This document shows positions 37,024 through 48,302 of a DNA stretch of 64,000 nucleotides, piece by piece. This stretch comes from Coriolopsis trogii (lineage: Eukaryota > Basidiomycota > Agaricomycetes > Polyporales > Polyporaceae). Made by a program: the position numbers and the translations under genes. The notes beneath the pieces were generated by a model. That model was given only the letters and a program-made list of their open reading frames with translations. It did not search any database and had not been told where the DNA came from. The first letter of the stretch is position 1; each line of letters opens with the position of its first letter. The DNA lies in assembly GCA_020543525.1 (NCBI GenBank), contig JAHYIO010000037.1, positions 806,001 through 870,000 on the forward strand, read 5' to 3'.

Positions 37024-40000
37024 CTATGAAGCAACGAGCGCAAGCAGGCTGTAAATCTCCTTACGAACAACATAGTAGATGTCCGAGATAGAACCTTCCA
37101 GTTCTACCTTTCCTCGCGCCGTCTTCCTGACAGCCACCGAATCCCCCCGAGATTCCGTGCTCGCCCCTTTCTTCGCGGCCGCTCCGCAGATGAGCACACC
37201 CTCGCCGACAAGCTCAGCCTGCACACCGACAGATGCCAAGCGAGACTTGAGCGCCGTCAGCTTCAGCTCGCCGATCATGGTGGATTGTGGTAACGTCTGT
37301 GTAGGTCGGGAGCCCAGAATGCGGCCTCGGGCGGGTTTCCGTGCATCAGACGATGCCGGCAGCTGCACCGTGATTGCAGGCTCGAGGACAGGGATGGTCG
37401 ATGATGCGAGACTTGACACGCGCCCGGAGACATAGCCTACTTCGTTGTCTTCGAACTGCAATGAGATTGTTCAACACCTGCACATACTCATGACGACTAC
37501 GCCACTTACCCTCGACATCTTCAACGACGCGAGGAGCTCATCACTCAAAGAGATTGAGAAGCTGTTTGTATGTTGACCAATCTGTACCGTCTCCCCTTGG
37601 CTGGGAGCGTATATCTCCTTGGTCATGGCCCGGATATTGGCGCAGCTTTCTATCAACGCGTCGGTGGCAGGTTGTGGAGCATGTACAAGAATCTGTCGTC
37701 ACATACGGGTTGAGTAAGTTCAGGGAATGAAGGACGACAAAGATTATGCCTGACCATTTTTCGTGGGTTGACTTGGGGAACAATGGTCTTGACCGCACGG
37801 CCGTCGTTCAAGCCCTCTAGGTCAACAAAGAACAATCGACATGCGAGTTGCACCTCCGCATATGTCGTGATGAATTTTGACGGTGGCTCTCGAGGTATCC
37901 GCTGTAAGGAGTTCGTGAGCAGGGTCAATGCCCAAGCATGCGGCACGCACCTTCGCCTCTTCCTCCTCTCGTCGCCTCTTCGCCTCCTTCACCTCATCGC
38001 TCTCCGTGTCCTCCTCGAGCGCCTTTCCCTTTCTCAACCACATCCCCACGTCCACCGTCTCCCCATACTCGTCCACCCTCCTCTTCTTCTCCACATACGG
38101 AAACATCCTAAACCTCTGCATCTGGCTCTCCGCACTCTTGAAGAACGACGTCGCCTTCGCCACGTTCCCCTTCAGGTAAATATCAAACGATATACGCGTC
38201 ACACCCTCGTCCGCCTCTTCGCCCCAGTCCGCCCCATCTGCAGGCCCGAGCTCACCCCGTTTCCGCTTCGCCCGGCCGTTTGGACGGCGTTTTCCCTCCT
38301 CCGCGGTGTCCATGAAGTCGTCGCCAAGTGAGCGTTCAACCTCGTTCTCGTCTGAGTCTGAATCCGAGTCGCTGTCAGACTCGCTATCGGCCTCGTCCGC
38401 CTCCAACATCCGCTGCGTCCGCGCAAGCGCCGCCTGCTGAGCAGCCTCCTTCTCGCGGGCAGCACGTTCTTTCGCCAGGAACTCCTCTAATTCCTCCCCT
38501 TGCAGAGGCACCTTCCTGTGCATCTGTTACCAGGAGAGCGTACAAGGTTCCGTCAGATTATGCATACGCATAAATGGTGCCTAGCAGCGAACCACGACGC
38601 ACCTCGAGACGGAGGACACCGTCCATCATGATATTGCTGCCTATCTTTCCCCTGTCCCATTTCGCCTCCTCCCGCTGTGCGTCGTTCCATTTGTCGAAGA
38701 GATGTCGGCCGAGCGTGCCCGGTTCTCCCCGTCCGGTGAGCAGCACAACATTGTCTGGGATTTCTGCGAACTGCGCGAAAAGCGTACGAGATGGACCGTG
38801 GGACAATGTGGCAGGCACAGCAAGGATTAACTTTGGATCCTTCGTCGAGTACGTGGACAACAAGGATTGAGGGTTCAAGAAGTACTCGACGTGCCTGGAG
38901 CCTTGGCATGAGATATGTAGGCAATATGAAAGAGGGCAAGAAAACCCACCGGAATCGTAGCGCGAACGCCCCAAGAGCCTCCTCGTCGTGGTCGTCGTCC
39001 CGTCTGCGTCGGTCTCTCCGGCCATCGGCATTCTCGCCAACGTCTTCCTTACTGATCGTGCCTCCGAACCACTCCATCATGCTCCTTATGAATGTGAGCA
39101 TCTCCTGGCCGGTCCGAGACAACAAGCATATAGGATATTTCAGCCGAGAATAGTTCCAGTGCTGATCTAGAAGCACAAGCAGTTCCAGTACTCTGCTGCT
39201 AGAGTCGCAGGGTAGCAGTAGTGAGTTGCGTGAGGAGAGGGTCGCAGTGACACAATCTACACCCTACATTGAGTCTTCCTGTCTTCCCCTCCGACCGTAG
39301 AGACGTACCTAGTAGAGCCGCATCCCTATCCTTTCGTCGAGCCGTAGTAACATTGGCACGGTCCGCATCTGTGATGAGCAAGTCTGGCCTGGCCAAGCTT
39401 TCATACACACCACCACCAGAGTTAGCTTGCCGGAATAGCACCGTGCCGTCCAAGTGTCGTTCTTTCATGTGATTCATGTCAACTGCGTAGAGTATAGTGC
39501 CAGCAGAGGGAGACCGGATCTTCCAGATGGTGCCTCCGAGCGAGTGTCCAGCATTGAACGGGATAATTGTCAAGCCCTGACATTTGCCTGAGGAGGAATT
39601 TGACATCGGGATGCATGAGAAGAGGTAGAGAAAGATGTACCTTGAAGGTGGCACGGCTGCGAATACCTCAGGACGTTCACAGACTCAAACGCGTCAATGA
39701 CCTGCTGTGCAGTCGCAATGTATCTTCGCTTCTTGACTCCAGAGGGGCCAGGGGGAGAGCTCGAACGTTCATTAGGAACAGGGGAGCCAGGTTCGTCTTC
39801 AGAAGAACCCTGCCTTTGCTCAGGATTGGGAGCATTGTCCCCGACATCTTGTTCGTCCCGGATGCCGTCCACGTCCTCTGTAACGGCGACACGCGCCATA
39901 GCCTGTACCGGCAGAGTGGTGTAGGTCGGCGCAGTCAGGCCCCAGTTTGCATAAGCATAAGGATAGAGCCCAGAGTGCTGGAGATCCCCATGGGACAGGA

Positions 40001-40279
40001 GGACGAGGTCGACCATCGGGGCACATCTGAATAGTACGCCCTCGTTCGTAACAATTCAATGGCATGAATTGGATGGACTACGCACTCTCTCAAAGCATCA
40101 CAATAATTCTCCCATGGAAGTGGCTCGTTCTCATCTACATCTCCTGCAGGGGGTTCTGGACACCAGTCGGGCGAACCACAGTCAAGAAGTATGCGTACAT
40201 CGTCGACCTGGAGCAAGTATGCTAAAGGAACTGTACGAGGAGAGCGGGCGGGACCGGAGAGGGGTGTGAACGTAATCAT
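37024..40279 (-). CDS. CFT2: Cleavage and polyadenylation factor subunit CPSF2 (Cft2/CPSF100)
   Basis: Metallo-beta-lactamase / beta-CASP scaffold of the pre-mRNA 3'-end processing complex. Starts MITFTPLSGPARSPRTVPLA and YLLQVDDVRILLDCGS. Then VDLVLLSHGDLQHSGLYPYA, ITPLPAGH-equivalent IPFNAGHSLGGTIWKI, ILYAVDMNHMKERHLDG, LLITDADRANV, HVEYFLNPQSLLSTY, PDNVVLLTGRGEPGTL, KVPLQGEELEEFLAKE, and the C-terminal GVQAELVGEGVLICG. The HxHxDH zinc motif is degraded to HGDLQH, as expected for the inactive partner of CPSF73. A disordered Ser/Pro/Glu insert of about 50 residues sits before the RRYIATAQQ helix, and an acidic Ser/Asp tract (near 38340-38400) follows the beta-CASP domain. Confidence 0.93.
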
Positions 40280-40613
40280 AGCAGGTACCCGTTATGTTTC
40301 GATTGAACTAGACAAGCCTAGCACATTGTTAGCAGAGTGGTAGCGAGTGCAAGAGACAGGACGGACTGAGACAGTCATGGATTTCGACATTGACGCCGCA
40401 AACGCGCCCCGTCGCCACAATTCTCCACGTGATCCACATGGCTGTATTCCAGGCGCTCAATGAGTTGCTTCAAACTCAAGTGAATTTGTTGCTTCACGCT
40501 GAACTCCAGGTACTGTATACTCCAATCTACTTTATAGCATGATACACACAGCAAATATCTGCTCATACACCCAGGAAACTACTATCTACGTCGACTTATC
40601 TAGCACATCGCGT
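40280..40613. other. Short intergenic between CPSF2 start and GlnRS stop
   Basis: 334 nt. On the plus strand a 28-codon frame begins at 40378 and a 35-codon frame at 40438 (MAVFQALNELLQTQVNLLLH). Neither can be extended by splicing in a way I can support. Probably only the CPSF2 promoter. Confidence 0.5.
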
Positions 40614-43470
40614 TCACGCCGCTTTCCCCGAGTCCTCCTTCAGACTCACAATCCTGTTGAGCACGAGGAAATCGCCGTCGCGCCGACCGGCCTCAACTCC
40701 ATCCGCCTCACCCAAACACGCCAGCTTCGCTTCCTTATCCACTGCGAAGTACGCGACGCGCAATCCCTGGAAGCGGATACACTCCTTCCCAATCAGCTGC
40801 TCGCTCGTCGCCTTCGGCGTATCGTCATGCGCATGCTCCGGTGCACCCTCCACGACCGGACCTTCTGCAGCAGCCTCCGCAGAAAATTTCAACGCGGCCT
40901 CTGTACGCCTCTTGCTATCCGCCTTTGCGTCCGCGTACGCCTTCTTCGCCAGCCCCCAGAAGCCAACCTCGACCATCGCGCCCTTGACGACCTCGAGCGA
41001 GTTCGGATTGATGTCAGCCTTGAAGTCCGGCACCGCCGCCGATGGGTTCTCGCTATTGAACAGCTGGTGGAAGATCCGCGTCTCGTCGATGACGACAGGA
41101 CTCCCGGAAGGCTTGTGCTCGGCTACCCACTGGATGAACGCCTTGGGCTTCTTTGGCGCGCCCTCGTTCTCCGCACGACAGACGATCTCGATCACCTGGC
41201 CAGTCGCAGGATCCGTCTTGTGAGAGACATGCGTGATGGGCCATGGTGCCTGGAAGAGACCGACAGTCTTGCCGGGCGCGAGACGGAAGTAGTCTTTCGA
41301 GTCTTCGAGCCTGAAGTCATCCGCATCGATATAGATCGTGCGCGTGAGGGGCACCTTCGACGAGCCCAACTCCGGGACCTTCGGGTGAAGTGGCTTCTCG
41401 AGCCACAAGAGGAAGTCCTCTGGCAGGTTTTCTATGGTCACCTTCACCGGCCGGAGGACCATAAGAAGACGAGATACGGCACCCTCGAGGTACTGTCTGA
41501 TCGTCTGCTCGAAGCGTACAGCCTGGATGTTCGACGCAGCCGTCGACACGCCAAGCGTACTGACGAAGGAGAGAATGGCACCTGGCGGAACACCGCGGCG
41601 GCGCAGAGCAATGAGGGTGTACAATCGAGGATCATCCCAGTCGCGAACATAGCCTTCCTTGACGAGCTGAAGGATCTTCCGTTTTGACATGATCGTGCCC
41701 GTGAGGTTGAGGCGGCCGTACTCGGACTGACGAGGCTTGTAGACCTCGAGAGCATCACACAGCCATTCATACGACTCGCGCGATGCGATGAATTCTGTTG
41801 TACACAACGAGTGCCTGGAACCGGCACGTATCGTTAGTATATATGAATAATGGTTTATATGGAAGCACGAACGTGATATTTTCGAAGCTATCGCACAGAC
41901 AGTGCGTGAAATCGTATGTCGGATAGATCTTCCACTTGTCATGTGTTCTATGGTGTGGCGAGTTGAGCACACGATAGGCGACCAAGTCCCACATCATGGT
42001 GTTGCCGGACTCCAGATCCTGTTTCATCCTTAGGATGGCCTGCCCGGGCTGGTAAAAGCCGTTCTTCATCTTCTCGAATTCGGCCAAAGACTCGGCAATC
42101 GGTCGCGTACGATGCACACAGGCTTTTCGTGGTCCACGCTCTTCTCCCCCACGGTTGGTGAAGATCTCCTCCGCTGAAAGGCGTATGAGATTGTGACCAG
42201 ATGGAGACATTATGAAGAAACTTACCAGTACAATGGCAAACGTAACCCTTGTCCCTGCGGATGAGCTCAACCGCAAGTTCATACAACTTATCGAAGTAGT
42301 CACTGGAGTACGTGATCTTCCATGGCTCGAAACCCAGCCAACGCACGGTCTCCAAGATGCTCTCAAAGTATCTGCCTTCCTCGGCCTCGGGGTTGGTGTC
42401 GTCATAACGGAGATAGCAGTGTCCGTGATGGTATGCTGCATATCCGAAGTTCACGAAGATTGCTTTCGAGTGCCCGATGTGCAGGAACCCGTTCGGCTCG
42501 GGTGGGAAACGCGTATGCACGATACCCTTCGTCGCAGCGAGATGCTGCTCCCGGAGGTGAGGATGAATCTGCGGGTTCTCGCCGACTTTGTGCAGATGCC
42601 CGAGAAAGCCCTCAGAAAAGACTGAGCGGGAGGATGACGCCGATGCAGCAGGTTCGGATGATGCCGCCGAGGACGACGCCGCTTGCTCCTTCTTGGGCTC
42701 CTGTTGATAATGCCGACATTGTGAGGAAATGAACGACGGACGAGATGAGGAACAGACCTTGCCCTTAGGCTTCGCCGCCTCTTTCGCGCCAAACCTTTCC
42801 AGGAAAGCCTTCTCGACAGCATTCTTAATATCCAGCGCGTTTGCCCAGCGCAAATCTGTGTTCTTGAGACCACCAATCGCTTGACCAAGGTTGTTCCATC
42901 CCGTGTAAGCGCTCGAAGTGACATAGTCTTTGACACGGGCCACAAGTTCCTCGGGAGTGATATTAAAGCCTACAAATCCAGTAGCATTCAGCGACCTGAT
43001 GGAGACCTTCAAACGAGAGGACAATGGCTCACCAACACCGCAGTTCTTGTCGAAGTCGGCGATGTCCACCGGAACAGAGTGCGCATCCAGGTACTTTACC
43101 GCCTCTTCAAATTCACACAGACCCAGTCAGCTCCTACCTGCCCTATCACTTTTCTATGGTCAAAAGGAGTATCAGACTCACCCGCCACCTGATCGGTCGT
43201 CTTCAGCCTCCCATCCAAAACGGCCCCAACGGCATAGTTCCTCTCCGCATCTCCAAGCTTGCTACCCTGCACCGCGAGTGCAGCAAGCAGGACGGACTGC
43301 TTCTCGTCCAAGCTCCTGTTCACCAAATCATGCGCCTCGATGATGGTCTTGAGCGTACTCGCCGCCTTTGCGCTCTTCGCCGCCTCGGCCGCCTTGGCCT
43401 GCGTCAGGCCGATCTTCTTGAAGAGCTCGACGAGCTCCGCGGTCTCGGGGGCGTCTCCCTTCGGAGCCAT
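40614..43470 (-). CDS. GLN4: Glutaminyl-tRNA synthetase
   Basis: Charges tRNA-Gln in the cytosol. Starts [20 protein letters not shown]. The eukaryote-specific N-terminal helical domain ([22 protein letters not shown], and [22 protein letters not shown] sequence) supports tRNA binding. A Ser/Ala-rich linker leads to the catalytic domain: [20 protein letters not shown] (HIGH motif, about 42463-42512), [62 protein letters not shown] (KMSKS-type loop, about 41668-41712). Two anticodon-binding beta-barrels follow ([20 protein letters not shown]). Exon 1 ends at 43182; the last large exon carries the whole C-terminal half. All key motifs intact. Confidence 0.96.
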
Positions 43471-45131
43471 CGCTAGTCGTGGGCTGGGTGCTGATGGGCT
43501 TCCTGAGATCCCAGTGGCCGGTCGTGTTTAGGAACAAGCAGTGGGTTCAAACAAGAGTTCGTGGACGTCGTGTGCAAGCTCAAGTAGTTATAACTCGAAT
43601 CACCGCCCAAGCATCGTGTTTGACTCGGATTGCGCCCTCACAGGATTAAGTTTACATCGATCAATACCAGATCTGGCTCGAGATCTCGTATCACGAGCGT
43701 GGGCGCTCCGCTTTGGCTAAACCGGGCCTGTTCCGAGTGTTCGTAGTGGCAACACTAGGACTCGTTCGTTGTACCTTCACAACCGTGCACTCCAAGTGGT
43801 CACGCAAAGCCTGTGAGCCGGTCTTTCTTCATCTTGCTATTTTGCTGCTTGAAATCATTGGAGTCGTAAGTGATTGCTAACGGTTGACGGGCTTCAGACC
43901 TCTAAGTTCATCGTCGGCTTGAATTCAACTCTGCATCAACTAGGATAATCGTCACTTTGAGGCTGAATATCCAGGGACTTCTCTACCTTGCGGTTCGAGA
44001 GTGGCACATCACGGGCTGTACGAAGGCTAGCGACAGAAGAATTCCAGAGGCACCTGTTCCTCCGAGTCAAGCCTCGAGAACCAGTCATACAATTGCAAGC
44101 GACTGGTGGCACATGCATACGAATATGTGACATGCACAGTGCGTTGCTGTAAAGCTGACTCGCTGCCTACCAACTCCAGGTGCTGACATCAGTGCTGCAT
44201 CGGATATAACACATGGCGTACCGTGCATGGATTTAACGTAGAGGGTAAGCAACAGGCGAAAGTGACAGAAGTCTAACGGGATGTCGGCACGATGCACTCG
44301 ATACATGGTACAGATGTACTCACATTGTCCTGTCCTCTCCGACCAAGCTGGAACCAGGTCCTATCTTTATATGAACGTGAAGACACTCTGTTATTGTCGC
44401 CGAAGTCTCAATACTCAGGGGGCGCAGAGAGTCAAATGACTCCTCTAGGAACATCACGCGTTCGTTACGTCGGTCCGCCCGCCTGCTGTCCTCTTCCATG
44501 TCGCTACCCGGATGGTTAAGAGTGCTATGAAAGTACGTCAGGCAAGCCGAGGTGGTAGAACACTACTAACGAGGAGATTATGTGTTTCATTTCTTTGTTG
44601 GACTACCTTGGTGAGTCCGTGTTGGGGTCGTAATATTGGGAGAGACAAACAGCGCGCCTTAGCTGTAAGTCTCCAGGTTTCACTCAGCCAAGCGTCACTA
44701 CTGTTCAACGGCTGCCCCCGCGAGAAGTGCGGGAAGTGCGGGAACGAGAGTGGCAACTGCGACAACAACGAGTGCGCTGGAGTTGCGGGGACGTACACCG
44801 CAGGCATGTTCCAGGGCTGCCCTTGCAACTAGCGGGAGAACATCTTCGCGTCGAGGGTACTATGTGGTGGCGGTGGTTGGAAGCTTGTTTACTGTCGTTA
44901 ACGAGATGTAGCGGTGCAGAAGATATCTTCTCAGTTCTTCTGTGCCGCATGGGTCGTCGTCATCGATCTCTGACCAGCCTCAAGCGGGTCGGGACGTACG
45001 TGTTCATACAAGGGAATACAGGGTTAGCTACTAGTGAAACAATCGACTGAAAAGTCGAAATTACATTCATGGCGCAAAGTTTAGCGTTTCCTCCCACTGC
45101 CCCCCATTCTGTCTTCCGGCATAGGGCATGA
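43471..45131. other. GlnRS promoter and gene-poor interval before the second P450 pair
   Basis: About 1.66 kb. Only the short Cys-rich frame at 44512-44832 looks protein-like. The stretch 43540-44510 has no frame, repeat or RNA gene I can support. Confidence 0.5.
44512..44832 (+). CDS. Small Cys-rich C-terminal piece, possibly a decayed secreted protein
   Basis: An open frame of 106 codons, but only the last 40 residues look like protein: GCPREKCGKCGNESGNC then NECAGVAGTYTAGMFQGCPC, with eight evenly spaced cysteines. Such Cys-rich tails end some secreted fungal proteins; I cannot name the family. The upstream half of the frame is not conserved-looking and contains a likely intron (GTAAGTCTCC at 44666, possible acceptor near 44698). 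No signal peptide is visible. So either 5' exons are missing or this is a fragment of a lost gene. Confidence 0.35.
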   Translation: MVKSAMKVRQASRGGRTLLTRRLCVSFLCWTTLVSPCWGRNIGRDKQRALAVSLQVSLSQASLLFNGCPREKCGKCGNESGNCDNNECAGVAGTYTAGMFQGCPCN

Positions 45132-47732
45132 TCACACAACCGGTTCAGCCTGGTTCATCTTGACCCATAAGCCACCCTGCGCAATGGTGATGTCAGCATA
45201 AGAACGAGCCAAAATCTACGGGAGAAATGTTCTTACATGGACGTAGAGCGTGAAGTGAGACTTGGGCCACACCTGCTCAACAGCCTTCCGCCCAAACACC
45301 TGCCGCCACTCCACAGGCGGGCGCGTTTCGGCTGGCTGAGCGACGAGGTCAAGCTCCATAGATGAGAAGTTCTGCAGAAGGCGGATGATGAAGAACGACA
45401 TCTCGTTATACGCAAACTTTGCCACCGCCAAGAAAGCAGGTCAGCGGTCGTCTCCTGGATCATCAAACATATGAAGAAGACGCACCTGCTGGCCGAGGCA
45501 GATGCGCGGTCCGGCGTTGAACGGAAGGAAGATGAAGGGGTTAGGGACCAGGTACGTCGTGAGCCGCTCGTCCAGGAAGCGATCGGGATCGAATTCTTGC
45601 GCTAAGACGCGCTATAAGATGCGTACCATATGTTTCACTAGACGACACACGTACCGGTCGGGCCCCAGTACGCGGGGTCGCGGTGCATACTCATTGTAGA
45701 GTACGAGATACTTAGACAAGGTGTCAGTGATGGGAAAGGTCTCAGCAAGATGAACGCTTTACGCTGTCTTCGGTGGAATATAGAACGGCTTGCCATTGGG
45801 ATCGGGGTTTGGGAGGATACCTTCCTTGATGGAGAACCTGGCGAATTATCAGAACTCGAACCAAATAACGCATCAAAGACATGCGCTTGCCTGATGTTGA
45901 ACGGCCTAAAAGGAGCGCGTCTGTAAGTCTAGTAATACCTCGCATAGGCCTATCCGTACTTACACAGAAGGATAGAGGCGGAGCGTTTCTAGTGACGCCG
46001 AGTAAGTCAATTATCATGAGCTACCAAATGACACCCACCGTTCAAGAAGGCACGCAAGTACTTCATGTCCCGAATGTCGTCGTATGTCGGCCTGCGGGAG
46101 GAACCAACATGCTCTGCAATCTCGTCCCGGAGTTGTTTGAGGACATGCGGGTGCTGGCACAGAAGGTAGACTCCGAATGTGAGAGCTCCTGCCGTCTGCC
46201 ATTGACATGTACGACGTCAGCGCTTCGCCCATGTAGCTACTTCACACCTAGGCGTACTCACGGTATCTCTACCTGCGAGCAAAATGTTAAGGGTCTCGTC
46301 ATGCAAGATGGTAGGGTCTACAACAAGTATAAGCATCAGCAAGACGCCGCAACTGATTCATGCCTCTCCACACCTGAAGTTTGCTTGACAAGGTGGTCAA
46401 GCAGGGTCTCGTCGTCCTGGCTCTCCTTGTCATCAAGGCTTATACCCGCTTTCACACGCTCCTCCTTCTTCCGGATGGCGTCCTGCAAAATAGGCTCAAT
46501 AAACGCGTCCACGATAGCCATGTGCTCGTCGGTCCTGGACTTGAAGAGCTCCTTCACGGGCCAAACCCAGCCCATACGCGGGCGTTCGGAGACGATGCGC
46601 TGTGCAGTCGAGAACGCGGCCGGAAACTTCTCCTTGATCGTCCTACTGCCTTCCCCTTCCTCAGTCCCGTAGGGCATCTTTTCGTCCGGGTTGCTGAAGG
46701 GAAGGTGCAAGCTGTGTACGCAGCTGCCGAACAGGAACTCGGTGGCGGAATCGATGGTGAACCGAGCAATCAACTCCTGTGAGAATGCGGTACAATGAGG
46801 AAAAACTCGAAGAGCATGGGCCATTCACCGTACTTGAAAATCAAACGGAGCGTTCGAGCGCGCACGCTCCCTGATGATATTGAGCGTCGTTTCTGTATGT
46901 CTCTCAAACAGGTCAAAATGGCTGATGCGCTCGCGGCTGAAGAACGGTCGTGACATGGAGCGGTGGAACCTAAGAAAAACGATCATTTCAATGCTCGGCA
47001 TCTTCATCTCGCCTGGAGAAACATCACATACTTCCACAGATCACCTACGGCGCGAGCATCAGCGATGGACTCATGAATATAAACACGACGGCGTACCATC
47101 GGCATTGAAGACACCTGTCCCAAAGAGAGAATCTGTGAAGTCGTGGAACATCTCGCCTGTCCCTCGTAAGTTTTGTGGTACCTACACTGCACCAGGGAAA
47201 AGACCGACCCTTCTCGTAGTTGTTGAAGTCAGTAGCCAAGATGCTCTTGACAATGTTGGGATCCTTGGTCGTATACTGCATGTCCCAGAAGAGGCTGAAC
47301 TGCAAGATAGGACTCTTGGTTTCCTCAAATCCACGATCGAACATGTCCGCTGTAGGCATACACCGTCGGATTACGCTGTGCACCTTGCGACCTGTGCAAC
47401 TGCAACTCACTTGGATACCCATTCGTGAAGAGATCGAGGATGCCGGTCAAGAGATCCCAGTTACCAATCCAGCTGCCAACCATTTCCGGTGGGAGGATCG
47501 CGCCGCGCCGCTCGGCCCCCAAGCGGTAGGACCGGTACTTGAGCCATATGCGGACGGTGTGCAAGAGAGGGCCGCTCAGGACAGCGGCAGCGATCCACAC
47601 CCAAGTCGGGAGGACAACGTGAGAATTAGCGGCGCGGAACGCAAGATAGACGGCGGACGGCGGCGTCGACAAGACGAGGAGCGCACGGAAGAGGAAGGGG
47701 ATCCCTGGAGGGACCGACTTTGCGACCTTCAT
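45132..47732 (-). CDS. Cytochrome P450, paralogue B1
   Basis: Second P450 subgroup. Start at 47732 ([20 protein letters not shown]) aligns with the start of the next gene. Two N-terminal hydrophobic segments anchor it in the ER. Landmarks: [39 protein letters not shown] (no intron here, unlike B2); [21 protein letters not shown]-helix LLAGRDT (about 46262-46285); ETLRLYPSV (about 45963-45990); [13 protein letters not shown]; haem loop [15 protein letters not shown] (about 45488-45535); [20 protein letters not shown]. Ends [10 protein letters not shown]. About 590 residues by estimate. Lacks the lysine/acidic insert typical of the A pair and instead has a [17 protein letters not shown] segment. 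Confidence 0.9.
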
Positions 47733-48302
47733 GGCAGCAGCGGAGACGACGTCGTCGTTGATAGTGGAAAGAGGAAGACCAATCTTTGTGCTTTGTTTAT
47801 GACCGCTTCCTGGCAGTCGCATATGATTCTTGCCTGAGAATCTGGCAATATGACATGACGCGGACGAACCGTGCGGCGTGTGCATCAGAAGGTGGAAAGC
47901 ACTTAGTTTAGACTGACTGCGGGCACTGCACCCGAGGACGACGACCCAATCACTGGTCGCGCCTATGCCACTTCCTCCACTCATGTGAGGTCACCTGCCT
48001 CAACTTCCCTGCATCAATCGCCCGATCTGTCTCGTACTTGCCACCTTGGCATTCCTGATCGCGAGTATCCTCCCTGTCTGCCAGGCGTTATCCGTCGTCT
48101 CCTTCGTGCAGGTCCTAGAGTCGGAGGCGCTCTGGATGAGTGCTCACATGGAAACGCACAGGCATGTCCAACGAAGACATACTCATGCCAACGCTCTTTT
48201 CGACAACCGCCGGTCCATAAAATTTGAGATACTAACCAATATGGGACGTACAGTTACAAGGAATGACGGACTTGGTCTGGTAACCCAATAGCGTAATGTG
48301 CT
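47733..48302. other. Upstream region of P450 B1 and 3' flank of B2
   Basis: 570 nt. The B1 frame stays open to about 47984 (several upstream in-frame Met codons) without conserved sequence. No copy of the 12-mer found in the A promoters. Nothing else seen. Confidence 0.5.

Noticed and set aside
40378..40545. A small gene starting at 40378 or 40438
   Set aside because: Frames of only 28 and 35 codons. The only in-frame introns would be under 30 nt, and the position is best explained as the CPSF2 promoter.
40539..41687. A 382-codon plus-strand frame
   Set aside because: Antisense of the GlnRS C-terminal exon, whose motifs and splice sites are unambiguous on the minus strand.
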